Positions 1-11,869 of a stretch of 64,000 nt of DNA are shown piece after piece. Every line of letters begins with the position of its first letter. Position 1 is the first letter of the stretch. The translations under genes and the position numbers were made by a program. The notes beneath the pieces were generated by a model. It worked only from the letters and a program-made list of their open reading frames with translations. It did no database searches and was not told the origin of the DNA. This DNA comes from Kalmusia sp. IMI 367209 (taxonomy: Eukaryota; Ascomycota; Dothideomycetes; Pleosporales; Didymosphaeriaceae). The stretch covers positions 2,480,001 to 2,544,000 of the forward strand of contig JAPEUQ010000004.1 in assembly GCA_027946365.1 (NCBI GenBank), read 5' to 3'.

Positions 1-595
1 TAAGATTTTTAATAAAAAGTATAGTTTATAAATAGATTCTATAATAATATACTATATCTAAAATATAGATATTATAGAGTACTTTTATATAGTTTAAATA
101 TAATTTAAATTATAGCAGTTACTTATTTAGATATTAAGTTATTTTAATTTTTAAAACTACTACTTTTATAAATAACTCTAAAGGACGTAGAATAGTTTTA
201 TAAAAAGTATATACTAAAACTAGTATTATAAATATAATAATAAATCTATTTTATATATATAAATAGTACTTTAGATTAAGCTATAATCTATTAGAATTAG
301 TATAATAGTATAACTAGTCAGCTAGAAACTTAATATAATTAAAAAGACTACTTTAGTAAGTATCTTCTAAAGGCTACTTTAAGACACTTTCTAAAATATA
401 TCGAAAACTATTAATTAAAAGTCGTAATTGATTACTAAAAGTACGCTAGTAGATTGAAAATAATAAGGTTCTTAATACGACTTATATTATATAAGAATTA
501 TATTAAGTACTTAATTAGGTAAGCTATAATTAATTTTTTTAAAAGTAGAATTTTTACTACATGTTATAATCTAGGGAATCGTTAACTTTAAAATA
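1..595 (+). repeat. Left terminal inverted repeat (inner part) of the hAT element
   Basis: This stretch is the reverse complement of about 4490-5078. Shared landmarks include the inner edge around TCTAGGGAAT near 571-580, matched by ATTCCCTAGA near 4500. The same arm recurs in the derivative element at 28298-30410. The outer ~445 bp lie outside the window. Confidence 0.85.
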
Positions 596-639
596 TAAAA
601 AAACTTAAGATAATTTCTAAACTATATATTATAGTTACT

Positions 640-2921
640 ACCACTACTAATACTACTATAACTAGTAATACTAGTAGTAGTTCTATTTTCTAATTCTACT
701 TCTTCTAAATCTATTATAGTATTATTACTAGTAGCCCTTTGTTTACCTTTATTTCTAGATCTATTTTTTTTTACTTAGTAATTTATTATCGTTAATCTCT
801 TCTTCTTCATCTTCTACTATATTTCTATCTTTTAAAATTATAAGTTTTTTTAATAGTACTAGGTAATAGTCTATTTCTTTTTTAGTAACTATATCACCTA
901 CTTTAGAAAAAAAGTAGATTCACTAGCATTAAGTAGATAGAATAGCTAAGTAGTCTTTAGCTATTCTATATATTATAGGAAATCTAGTTTTATTAGAATT
1001 ATAATAGTCTTCTATATTAATATCTTTAGGTACTCTAGCCTCATTTAAATATAATTCTAGCTCGTTTTCTATTACTAAAGTATTAATATTATTACTAGTT
1101 ATATATAATTCATCATCACTACTACTATTATTTATATCTAAATTAATAGTAGTATTATTAAAAGTAGTATCTATAATATTATCTTTATAAATATCTTTAT
1201 ATTCATTATAAATTTCTATAAAATAATCTTTTATACTACTTATAATTTCATTACTATAATTTAAATTTTTAAATATATCTAATTTAAATTGTGGATTTAA
1301 GATAGTTATTAAATATAAGTCTTTTAGTTTATCTATATTATTATCTAAAATAGGATAGTATTCTAAAAGTTTCTTTTTAGCTTTTTTAAACCGGCGTTAA
1401 TAAAAGGATTATTATAAGTTTTTAAATAGAATGACTCTAGACTATTATATAATTTAGTAATATAAATAATAGTAAAATAGTTATTAGAATAATTTATGTT
1501 TGTAGCTTTATAGTAGGCTTTCTAAAAATTTCTAAAATAGTTCTAATTTGTTCTAAATAAACCTAATCCTTTTCTAGTATTTTAGGCTCTAAATTTATAT
1601 TTTCTTTCTAATATTATCTAAATTATTAACTTTATTAGTAATAGTAGTAATTTCATCTTTAAAATAAAGAAATCTTTCTATCATATTATAAGTAGATAAC
1701 CATCTAGTTAAATTATCCTTTATTAAGTTTTCTACTCCTTTATTATTAGTATTACTATTTTTTTCTTTACTATAGTTCTAAAATTATTCTTAAGATAGTG
1801 ATTATTTTTAAATTTAGTTATATAATTTCTTATAGTTATAGGTATAGCTTTAGTATCTTCTAGTATTTTATTAATATTTAAATTAGTTCTTCTTATTTCT
1901 GTAAATTTCTATTATATTATTAATATTAGTATTAAACTTCTTAGTAGTATTTATATTAAAAATATATAATCTAAAAGGTATTACTAATTAAATTTAAAAT
2001 ATAAGAAACATTTAATATCTACTATATTATTATTAAATTTAAATCTAAAATTATCTTTTAAAAGTTCTATAGTACTATTAATAGGAGTAGCATTATCTCT
2101 AGTTATTCCTAATAATTTATCACTTAATTTATAATTTAATAAGACCTTTTCTAAAATAGAATAAAGATTACTACTATTATAACTATCTAGATTATTTAAA
2201 TCCTCAAATCCTATTAAATAAGTTTCTAGTTGAAATTTATTATTATAAAAATGTAGAGTAATAGCTAGAAAATCTAAATTATTACTAGATTTCCATTCAT
2301 CTAATATAATAGAAAATTTACTATTATTACTTTTAATTTTATTCTTTAGTTTAGCAGTTTTCTATTATATAAAATAGTTAATTCATTTCTTATAGTTTTC
2401 TACTAATAGTAGGCAAATCGTCTTTATATATTTTAATAAATTTTTAAAACTAGGACTATCTATTAAACTAAAAGGTAAATTATTATTAATAATAAATTGT
2501 AATAAGTAGTTTTTATATTCTTCTTTATTAAATAGTATAAAATAAGGTCTTTTCTTATAAGATTACTACTACTAGAATTACTAAAATAATTATTAATAGT
2601 ATTTATACTACTATTATCATCTAAATTAGAACTATTTTCATCTAAATTAGAACTATTTTCATCTAAATTAGGTTCTAAATAAGTAAAATGTTTATGTTTA
2701 AAATGACTATATAAATTAGTAGTATTAAAAGGCCAAGTACTAATTTTTTATATTCACATAAATTACAACTAGCTCTAAACTTTCTAGTTTCATTATCTAT
2801 ATAAGGTAGAACTTCTAATTTAAATTGTTTAGTACTAAAAACCTTAGCTAATTTAGTTATAGGAGGTAATTCTAAATTAGACTTTTTAAATCCTCTTTAG
2901 TAAAATTAATTTTAGAACCCA
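640..2921 (-). pseudogene. Degraded hAT transposase (BED zinc finger + hAT-C)
   Basis: Read on the minus strand from ATG at 2921 (MGSKIN...), open stretches in shifting frames spell a transposase. Near 2690-2790 there is a BED-finger pattern: CNLC, then STWPFNTTNLYSHFKHKHF, i.e. Cx2C, aromatic/NT core and HxKH. Near 870-1030 there is the hAT dimerisation pattern FPIIYRIAKDYLA followed by SESTFFSKVGD. The reading frame breaks several times through small indels, and the codons are almost purely A/T-ending. A DDE transposase of the hAT superfamily moves its own element by cut and paste; this copy cannot encode a full protein. Family assignment is secure from the two motifs at opposite ends; exact limits are approximate. 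Confidence 0.8.
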
Positions 2922-3060
2922 TGTTATAAAAAAGATAGATAAAGATAGATAGATAGTATAGTAAATAATTTAAAAGACTTTTACTTTTACTTTTACTAGT
3001 TATGAAGTATTATATTTATATTCTTAACTTAAAAAAGTTTAAAGTCTTTATTATAAATTT

Positions 3061-3467
3061 ATTACGGACTTTAGTATAGTTTAAATCCGTTTTAAATTAA
3101 ATACACGGACTTAACTATAGTTTAAATCTATTTCTTATTAATTATACGGACTTTACTATAGTTTAAATCCATTTCTTATTAATTATACGGACTTTACTAT
3201 AGTTTAAATCCATTTTTAATTAATTATACGGACTTTACTATAGTTTAAATCCATTTCTTATTAAATACACGGACTTAATTATAGTTTAAATCCATTTCTT
3301 ATTAATTATACGGACTTTACTATAGTTTAAATCCATTTCTTATTAATTATACGGACTTTACTATAGTTTAAATCCATTTTTAATTAAATATACGGACTTA
3401 ACGATAGTTTAAATCCATTTCTTATTAATTATACGGACTTTACTATAGTTTAAATCCATTTTCAATT
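3061..3467 (+). repeat. Tandem array, ~10 copies of a ~41-bp unit
   Basis: The core TACGGACTTTACTATAG is repeated about ten times with a period near 41 bp. Units differ mainly by A/T changes and by ATACAC versus TATAC before CGGACT. The array fills the space between the two divergent ORFs of the hAT element (transposase start 2921, second ORF start 3622). It could therefore be promoter or transposase-binding sequence, which is inference. Confidence 0.85.
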
Positions 3468-3621
3468 TATAATTAATAATCTTTAAAAAATAGAAGTAGT
3501 ATATAAATTCTTTATTATTATCTATATTATTTTTTATTAACTTAATTTATTAAGTTACTTAGTATTTTATCTATTATACTATCTACTACGTTATTTACTA
3601 CGTTATCTACTATTTATTACT

Positions 3622-4378
3622 ATGTCTAGCCTTACTACATAAGATATTATTCGAACTTCTATTAATAGAAGTTTAGTAGTTAAATCTACTAAAATAGATT
3701 CTACTATAAAAGCTCTAATTAATAAATTTAAAAAGGATAGCTCTAATAGTACTATTATAGAATATTTAAATATTTTAAGAATAGTTTACTATTTAAACGG
3801 CTTAAGTACTATAATATTAATAAGTTTAAAATTACTTTAAGTAAGTTTTATCTTTTATAAATTAATTACTAACTAATATATTTCTAGACCTTATTAAGGA
3901 GAATAAAATAGATCTAGACTATAAAGATCTATTATATACTCCTAATACTAAAGAACGAGCTATTCTTAAAAGAATAAATACTTATTTACTCTATTTAAGT
4001 ATATTTTATTTAAAGATTATAGTAAGTATTACTTTATTATATTTTATAAATACTAATGTCCTATAGATTTAATTAATAGCTTTAAAGCTAAGAATATAAT
4101 TAATAATAAAGAGGTCGTCTTTATTAAAGATAAAGTCTTTAATAAAGAGGACTATAAAATAATAAAGATTTCTTCTTAAAAGAGGATCTTTATTTTCTTA
4201 ATACTATTAATTTTCTTAATAAAGACTATTACTCACTAGAAGAAATTAGTCTCTATAAAGAGAAGAGAAAGACTAGTAATAAAGATAATAATATAGCTAT
4301 TATTATAAAAGATAATAGTAAGGAGGATTCTATAAACTTAAAAGAAGAAGAGAAGGAATCTAAAATGGATATAGACTA
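3622..4378 (+). pseudogene. Second, divergent ORF inside the hAT element, function unknown
   Basis: From ATG 3622 the plus strand reads MSSLTT, a stop (probable former Gln), then a long open stretch. After one or more frame breaks it continues to an acidic/lysine-rich C terminus ending KEEEKESKMDID at about 4376. The protein would have been roughly 240 residues. I do not recognise it. Its position inside the inverted repeats, divergent from the transposase, marks it as element cargo or an accessory gene and not host DNA. The region just after the terminus is A/T homopolymer-rich and leads into the right arm. Confidence 0.55.
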
Positions 4379-4487
4379 AAGTATTATATTTTAGTTTATT
4401 TTCTTTTATTATTTTTATTATTTTTACTATTTTTATTATGTTAACTACTTTTCTCTATTTTTCTTTTTCTTTTTACTTTTTTACTTT

Positions 4488-5524
4488 TTAAAATTAATCA
4501 TTCCCTAGATTGTAACGTTTAGTAAAATTTAAACTTTTAAAAAAATTATTTTGGCTTATCTAATTGAGTAATTACTATAATTTTTATATAATATAAATTA
4601 TACTAAGAACTATATTTAATATCACCTACTAGTATATTTTTACTAATTAAATTAACACTTCTAGTTAGTAGTTTTCGATTATTTTTAAAAAGTATCTTAA
4701 AGTAGTCTTTAGAAGATATATACTTAGGATAGTCTTTTTAATTATATTAAGTTTCTAGTTAACTAGTTATACTATTATACTAATTCTAATAGATTATAGC
4801 TTAATCTAAAGTATTATTTAGATATATAAAATAGATTTATTATATTATTTATAATACTAGTTTTAGTATATACTTTTTATAAAAGTATTCTATGTCTCTT
4901 TAGAGTTATCTATAAAAGTAGTAGTTTTAAAAATTAAAATAACTTAATATCTAAATAAGTAAGTACTATAATTTAAATTATATTTAAACTATATAAAAGT
5001 ACTCTATAATATCTATATTTTAGATATTATATACTATTTTAATTACTATTTATATAGTATATTTTTATTAAATCTTATACTACTTTACTATTTATAGTAA
5101 TAGATTAACTTATATATACTATATAATACTAGTATAGCTAAAATATAAAGTAATTTTATTTATATACTAGACGTTTTAGATTATAGTATAAAAAAACTCT
5201 TTATATAATTAGATAATTAATATATTTTATTATAATAAGCTAGGTTTTTATATATATTAGCCATAACTTTTATAGTCGATAAAGATAGTACTATAATTTA
5301 AAAATTTATAAAAAAACCTAATTATCTTAATATTTTTAGTCTTAATTACTAATTTAGTAATTTAGTAATTACTATATAATTAAGATAATTACTAATTACT
5401 AATTACTAATTATATTTTAAAAATTTTAATTACTAATTACTAACACTAATTATATTTTAAGATTTAGTAATTAAGTTAGTAATTATCTTAATTATATAGT
5501 AATTACTAAAAATTTGCAACACTG
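4488..5524 (-). repeat. Right terminal inverted repeat of the hAT element
   Basis: A 1,037 bp arm from the inner edge ATTCCCTAGATTG to the outer terminus TTTGCAACACTG. The outer ~200 bp carry many short copies of TAGTAATTA/TAATTACTA, the kind of subterminal motif that hAT transposases bind. The same arm is found in the opposite orientation at 28298-29340. Confidence 0.85.
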
Positions 5525-6269
5525 ACCCTAAGAAGCTAGAGGAATATCAGCTAGACTAATTTTATAGAGAAAATTAAAAGATAATAGATTAAGATCTAGA
5601 TTACCTAATTATAAATTAAGAAGAATAACGTTACTACTAGAGATATAAATAATATTTAGATTAACTTCTACCTCCTCTAGACTATCCTATAGACTAGTAG
5701 CCTATAAATTCGTCTCTTCCTAATCTAACTCCGCCTCTAAAACTATAGACTAATAATCCTTCTATTTATTAAGAAATTCTTTCTATTTTTAAAGCCTTAC
5801 TATCCTAGTATAAATAGTAGCTAATATATCTAGCGCTACTTCTTAAGTTTTCTTAGTCTTATCTAGTTTAGCTTAAATTTTAGCTTAGGAACGACTAATA
5901 GATCGCACTATAAATAATTAATATAAGGTAAAATACTTAAATAAATTACTTACTCTTAGCTACTAAAAAATATTATTTACGTTATAAAAATATTAAACGC
6001 TAGATCTTATATAAGGTTTATAAGCCAACCTTTTTAGAGTATTATAAGGAGAAATGATATAATCTAAATTTAGCCTAGTATATTAAGAATAAGGTATAAT
6101 AATAAACCCACGACGACTAATTTTATTAGTAAATATAAGACGTTTAATAGTTTTATAAGAAGATATAAAGGGTAATAATAACCTAAAAATTAATAGAAAT
6201 TACCCTACTAATATAACTCTATCCCTATAACGGAACATTCTTCGGGCCAAAGAACTAAAGGAGGAAAAT

Positions 6270-6605
6270 AATATTATAACTACTACGCCGTAATAAAATT
6301 ATAATAATAATAACGTTAGTAGTAATAACTAATAGAATTAAGGGGATTAATATTATAATTACGAGAGTAATACTAAGTATAATATAAATATATAATAATA
6401 ATATATAATGGCTCTATAGGCTCTATCCATAGAGCCCATAGAGCCAACCCTAGATAGTAGTATATAGAGATAATAGATAACCACTAGTAATCCTCATTAT
6501 TAATTTATTAAATTCTCTTATAAATAATTTCTTATAGAAGACTACCATTAACTCTATTAGTAATTAATATTTATAATAGTTAATTAACGTTCACCCTTCG
6601 TGACT
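6270..6605 (-). repeat. Dispersed repeat R2, copy 1 (contains the empty target site of the 14-kb LTR element)
   Basis: Reverse-complement similarity to 31187-31460, continuing without interruption into similarity with 16975-17032. In the other copy these two parts are separated by the LTR-bounded insertion 17038-31181. Here they are contiguous, with TTAATGGTAGTCTT (read on the minus strand, near 6548-6565) spanning the insertion point. Differences are mostly transitions, as expected from RIP. Confidence 0.75.
6410..6445. other. 36-bp hairpin built of GGCTCTAT repeats
   Basis: Two 17-base arms (GGCTCTATAGGCTCTAT and ATAGAGCCCATAGAGCC) with a CC loop and one G/T-type mismatch. It is GC-rich amid very AT-rich DNA and recurs at 31284-31319 in the other R2 copy. 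Confidence 0.8.
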
Positions 6606-6649
6606 ATACAACCCTACACGCCCTCATTTCCCACTTAACCCCTTCGAGA

Positions 6650-8299
6650 CAGCCTCACGGCCGTCCTGTTATAAGTAGAATCTAATCTATTTATTAAAAT
6701 AAAATAGCTTTAATAAAGGAATATCTTTACTATTAAGTATATTATCTACTTAGTAAGTAAGGATAGTACTTAAAAATATAAAAAGGCGTATATTTAGCGC
6801 CTTAATAAAAGGAAGTTTTAAGATATAATAATAGATTATATATTTTAAATAAACTAACTATTAGGTAAAAGATTTTATTCTAGAACTATAATATATATAT
6901 AATAGACTATTTTAGTATATATAAAATATTTAAGTTTATTAAAAGGACCTATTATTAGCTTAGTATAAATTAAGACGTTTAAAAATATATAAGAATATAT
7001 ACTATTTACTAAAGGAGTAAAGCTCTAAGGTATAATAAATATAATAAATTAATATTTTTACTAGTTCTAGAGGATATTTTTAAGAAAGTTTTACTAAACT
7101 TTATTATAGGATTATCTTTAACTAAGGATTATATAGGTTATATCTTTAATATAATCTTAGTAATTATATACCACTTCTCTAAGATAGCTATCTATATTCT
7201 AGTACTAAAGTTATAGGATATAAGATAATTTACTAATACCTATTTTAAGAAGGTTATTCTAAAGTTTAGTATATAGAAAAATATTATATTAAATAAAGAA
7301 TCTATCTTTATTTCTATATTTTAGATAGAAATATACTACTAACTATAGATAAAATATAGGTTAAGCACTACCTTCTATCTATATATAAATAAATAAATAG
7401 AATACTAGAATTAGACTTTAGAATAGTATCTATAAATATTTATATTAACTTTATAAGAGAACTAGATTATATTACTATTAATAGTCTAATTTACTTATAA
7501 TAACTCTATATATAAATCTATAAAGATAATACTATTCTATACTATATATAGAAAATACCCTATTCTTATAATATCTCCTATAGATAGTAGATAAGAGGGG
7601 AGATACTAGATATAATTAATAAAGTAAAATATATATATAGTATAAAAATATTAATTATAGAGTATTTCTAAATAGTCTAAGAATATTAAAGTTAGTATTA
7701 TAATAAAAATATAAACTAGAGTCTTTTTACTAAGAAGACCTAGTATTATTAAATATAAAATATATTTATATATCCTATTAATCTAGTAAAAAGCTTTCTA
7801 GTAAGTTTATTAAACCTTTTTAAATATAAGATATAGTTAGAACGTAGATATATTATTCACTCCTTCTATCTAACTATTATATTTATAATATCTTCTATAT
7901 TTTACTCCTTAAATATTAAAAACTAAGATAAGGATAAAAAGATAATACCCTACCACTAAAGGTTATACCTAAAGGAGAAGAAATCTAGAAAGTAGAAAAA
8001 TCTAGTAAAAGGATAAGAAAAGAGTAATAATAATATCTACTCTACTAAAAAGACTATAATAAATTTTAAAATATCTAGACTCTAGAATTAGATTTTAAAA
8101 ATATAAATAAACTAGTATAGACTTTTAAATAGGAGAAAGAATCTTTATCTATAAGAAAGAAGTTAAGAGTATAAAAGGCGTATATAAGATATAACTATTA
8201 AATAGGATTATTTAGAAACTATATAATCTATAGGATATCTACTTAAAATATAAATACTAGAAGATAGAAAAGGAGAAGATAAACTTTACTAGAGATCTA
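6650..8299 (+). pseudogene. Ty3/gypsy integrase remnant
   Basis: Plus-strand peptide fragments match the retroviral-type integrase core: LEDIFKKVLLNFIIGLSLTK, then DYIGY and an ILVIIYHFSKIAIYI-like strand around 7060-7190. A second block resembling the region after the second catalytic Asp follows at about 7300-7480. In-frame TAA/TAG stand at Gln/Trp positions. The 3' part (to ~8300) is basic and may be the integrase C terminus. Reverse transcriptase was not found in this fragment. The 3' end is cut by the 1.2 kb element at 8311. Confidence 0.65.
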
Positions 8300-8310
8300 T
8301 ACTTTATATG

Positions 8311-9541
8311 GCCGTACTAGTTTCCTTAAAATAGTATTAATTATCTTTTTAAACTCTTTTAAATCCTTTTATATTTAATATTAACGTAGACTTTATTAAT
8401 AATTACTCTAACCTGGCAACTAAATCTAGTCTATATAACTATCTATTATATAATAACTTAAGCTTCTCTTATTTATATACCGTAAATAAAATAATATACT
8501 ATAAGTTCTATACTTAAAAAAGTTTACTTATTTTATATATAGTAATCTAGATCTTTATTATCTTATTACCACCTCTTTATACTACGCGCTCAGCCTCGCT
8601 GTATTATAGAGGATCTTATATATTTAGGTAATACTCGTTATCTATTAACTTAAAGATAAACTCTTAGTCATTACTATCTAATATTAGAATACTAGTATCT
8701 ATCTAATTTATAACCCCTTAGAGCTCCTCTCTCTATAATATTATTATCTATCTACTACTATCTTTTCTTTTTAAGGCTTATTATCGCCATCTAGTTTAAT
8801 TTATAAACCTATAGCGCTTTTATTAATACTTAAGTATATATATTACTAGTAACTTCCTTTAACTATCTTATATACTCTTAAGACCTTTTTATTATAGTTA
8901 TCTTTAGTAATCCTAGACTAGACTTACTATTTATAATATATAATATCTATAAGGGCTTTAGCGTACGCCTTATTATCTATAGGATAGATAATAAAACTAT
9001 AGATAATAGATTTAAATAGTTTAGTAAGGTTAATTCTAATATAAAAGTTATTTATAAATATAGTAGAATCTAGATAATATATTAGTAATAGTCATTTATA
9101 TAAGATTACACAGTATACCTAGCCTAGAGAAGAAAGAGAACATATTTTATAGTTAGTAAGACGGATATTAACGTTATAGTTAGTAAGGCGGAGAGATAAT
9201 AGTTACTATTTATAATAATCTTAATAGATAGCGACTTATTATAGCTACTACTATAATGAGAAGCCGTTATTAAAAGACGATATATATATCATATCCTTTC
9301 TTTAATAAATTGAACGACTTTTAATTAGAGCGTACGCCAAGCCTTTACTTTATAATCTAGCGTAATAATCTTATAATCTAATCTAATAATCTAATAAATC
9401 TAATAAAAATATAATATCTTTACTATTAATACCTTTTAAAATACCTTTTAAGTTAGAAAAGTAGAAGGAACCACTACTATCTTTTTTAGTTTACTATCCT
9501 TCATACTACGTATAATCTTTTAATGATTAAAATATATATAA
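8311..9541 (-). mobile_element. Unclassified 1.2-kb element, copy A
   Basis: A 1,231 bp unit starting GCCGTACTAG and ending TATATATAA. It is flanked by 11-bp duplications TACTTTATAT[G/A] at 8300-8310 and 9542-9552. The same unit occurs at 14792-16019 and 20556-21712, rearranged at about 16100-16860, and as a short little-mutated stub at 39416-39629. On the minus strand the right-hand end has a coding-like start (KDS/GKPKKDSSGS...), best preserved in the stub, followed by a degraded ORF over most of the unit. No terminal inverted repeats and no recognised domain. The fixed 11-bp duplication suggests a Mutator-like DNA transposon, but this is inference. Confidence 0.7.
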
Positions 9542-9552
9542 TACTTTATATA

Positions 9553-11360
9553 TATTAAGTATTTTACTTACTATTACTACTACTACTAGTTATCTTTTTA
9601 TTAACTACTACCTTATTAATTATATTTATAATTATCTTCTTAATTAGCTATTTAAATAGATTAACTTTACTATTATTATTATTATTATTAGAGTTACCTT
9701 AACTACTACCCCTACCTAAGCAGCCTAAAGGGCCTAGACTAAGATATTAATTTAAAAAGATATTAGTATATACTCTAAATATATTTAAGATATAAATATA
9801 CTAATCCTTATATAATAGAAATAAGACCTACTAAAGTCTTAAGGATAGTAGTAATATAGTACTACTTCTAAAGAATTAAACTAAAAATTAAGAACTTATA
9901 ATAGAAACTTAGGTAGCTAAATCTATTAAAGTTCTAAAATATATTATAACACGCCTATAGTTTATTAGTTTTAAGTTAAACTACTTCTAGGCCTATATAA
10001 ATTTTATATCTTAAGCCTAGATCTCTAGATTAGTCCTATAAGTAGCTATAGCTAGAATATTAATAATAGTGACGTAGTACTAGTTATAAAGCTTATAAAG
10101 ATAATTTAAATAGTTATTTATTATTACTAGTATTTATAAATATTAGCTAAAGTATATATATAGCGTATAATCTATATAATCTACTAAGATATAACTACTC
10201 TAATTACTATCCTTATAATATTTATAATAGTACTCCTTAAACTTTTTATAATTATTTAATAGCTTAACTAGACTCTATGTATAATATATATAAGTTATAA
10301 TAAGAGTAACTTAGTTAGTATACTTAGTAGTAGTATTCTACGTGAAATTATATATATTATATAGCGTAATCTTCTTAATATACTTAAGAAGTAGGTAATA
10401 GACTATAATAATTAATTTAAAGTAAATAAGTTATATATACTTTATATATATTAAAGTGGTGTATATATAGTATTAAAAATAAGAAGATTAATATAGTATT
10501 ATAATAAGATTAAAATAAAAAAAGATTATTTATTTATACTATAGACTTACCGCCACGTAGGCGAGATCTTAAAAACGGAAGGTATAGAATCTTAATATAA
10601 TATATATATATTATATCTATTATAAATACTATATACGCGTACTATATATCTATAGTATATATAGGAAACGCTAATACTATAGATACTCTTTTTTCTTTTC
10701 TATAGAGTAAGGTTTTTATTAAGGCTATAATAGCTATAAGAGACTATAGCTAAAGGGAGATTCTATAATAAGAATATTATAAAGTTATTATAGTATTAAG
10801 ATATATTATACTAGAATTAATAGGGTCTAGTACGCTAAGGAAACTAAGTAAATAAGCTATATAAAATCTATACTACGTACTTTCTTTAGAAAAGTTAAGT
10901 ATTATTTACTTAATATAACTAGAGTTATCCTTTTACTATTAATCCTAGTATAAAGTATATACTATTATCTATAACTAGATCTTATAGTATTCCTTTAAAT
11001 TTCTATTTTATATTTAGCTAGATCTTTAGGTTTAAGTATATATTTATTATATATTAGTAGGAGCGTTTTAGATATATTTTATTTATATATATTAGTACTT
11101 TAGGTTTTAGCCTCTTTAGTAGGAATAGTTAAACTAGGAGTTTAATTTAAGTTTTTAAGTTCCGTAATTTTAGCCTTAAGGGCGTATAGTTATTATAGGG
11201 TGTGAAGTTTATTATACCTCCTTTTAATAATTAAGATATACTCTTCTAGTATTAAAGGAGGGCTATAATTATATATATATTATTTTTCTTTATATATTAG
11301 ATTAGAGCGTCTTTATTATTCTAAAAGATTATAGATAAGATTTATTTTTTTATTTACTAC
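9553..11360. other. Degraded repeat DNA with one arm of an inverted repeat (10760-10985)
   Basis: Heavily RIP-mutated. On the minus strand there are long weakly open stretches, including Asn/Ser-rich tracts near 9570-9700, resembling the low-complexity start of a retrotransposon gag, but I cannot name it. About 10760-10985 is the reverse complement of 14440-14665 (shared core around GTCTAGTACGCTAAGGAA). The younger LTR element lies between the two arms. Confidence 0.5.
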
Positions 11361-11365
11361 TTATA

Positions 11366-11845
11366 TGTTAACAGCACCTGTCAACAAGCCAAAGAATTAC
11401 GCGCAATAAGTAATTATGGGCGAACCTATAGTAGGCACGGCAGGCATAATAAGGTTCTCGGATAAGCTATGGAGTTAGTAACTTAGCAGTTACATAATAA
11501 TATCTCGCTAAAGAGAGCTAAAATAGGAAAGATACTAAGATAAAGACTATATCCCACGCTAAAAGTAATATCCTACTAAAATTAGGGACATTAGAAAAAA
11601 GGATGAGATATCTGGGACTAGAGGAAGGATATATAAGGAGGAAGGTTTCCAGTCTTTATTAGATTCCTTATAGTTAACTCAAATTGTCAACTCATCTCTT
11701 ATATAGACTAATATAAACAACGTTAGCTTCAATATCATTTATTAAAGTAGATAGAGCTTTATCCATTACTTAATTAACTAGTACTAGACCTCCTGAAGCC
11801 CACCTCACTCAGCCCACTTAAGGTAAGTGACCCCCGCGTGTAATA
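11366..11845 (+). repeat. 5' LTR of the young gypsy element
   Basis: 480 bp, matching 13915-14394 throughout with mostly C/T and G/A differences. It shares blocks such as GACTAGAGGAAGGATATATA and CTCCTGAAGCCCACCTCACT. It is directly followed by CTTTAACTACC, where a primer-binding site would be. Confidence 0.92.
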
Positions 11846-11869
11846 CTTTAACTACCAAGACTACGTAAG

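Larger units (their letters stand above)
1..5524. mobile_element. RIP-degraded hAT-type DNA transposon (left end outside window)
   Basis: The right end reads TTTGCAACACTG, the inverse of the hAT-like terminus CAGTGTTGCAAA. An inverted repeat of about 1 kb sits at this end and its inner ~600 bp recurs inverted at the window start. Base 1 pairs with about 5078, so the true left end should lie about 445 bp outside the window. Between the arms are a minus-strand degraded transposase with a BED-type zinc finger and an hAT C-terminal dimerisation motif, a tandem array, and a second plus-strand ORF. The C-to-T and G-to-A loss is typical of RIP. The eight bases after the terminus (ACCCTAAG) would be the target duplication, but the other side is not visible. 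Confidence 0.85.
5525..6649. other. Degraded repeat DNA, no intact gene
   Basis: AT-rich, stop-riddled sequence without a recognisable protein. It contains part of a dispersed repeat (6270-6605) with a conserved hairpin at 6410-6445. A less mutated GC-containing patch near 6590-6665 (around CCCTCATTTCCCACTTAACC) stands out from its surroundings. Confidence 0.6.

Noticed and set aside
3061..3467. Tandem array as a CRISPR array
   Set aside because: Units are contiguous with no unique spacers, and it lies inside a fungal transposon.
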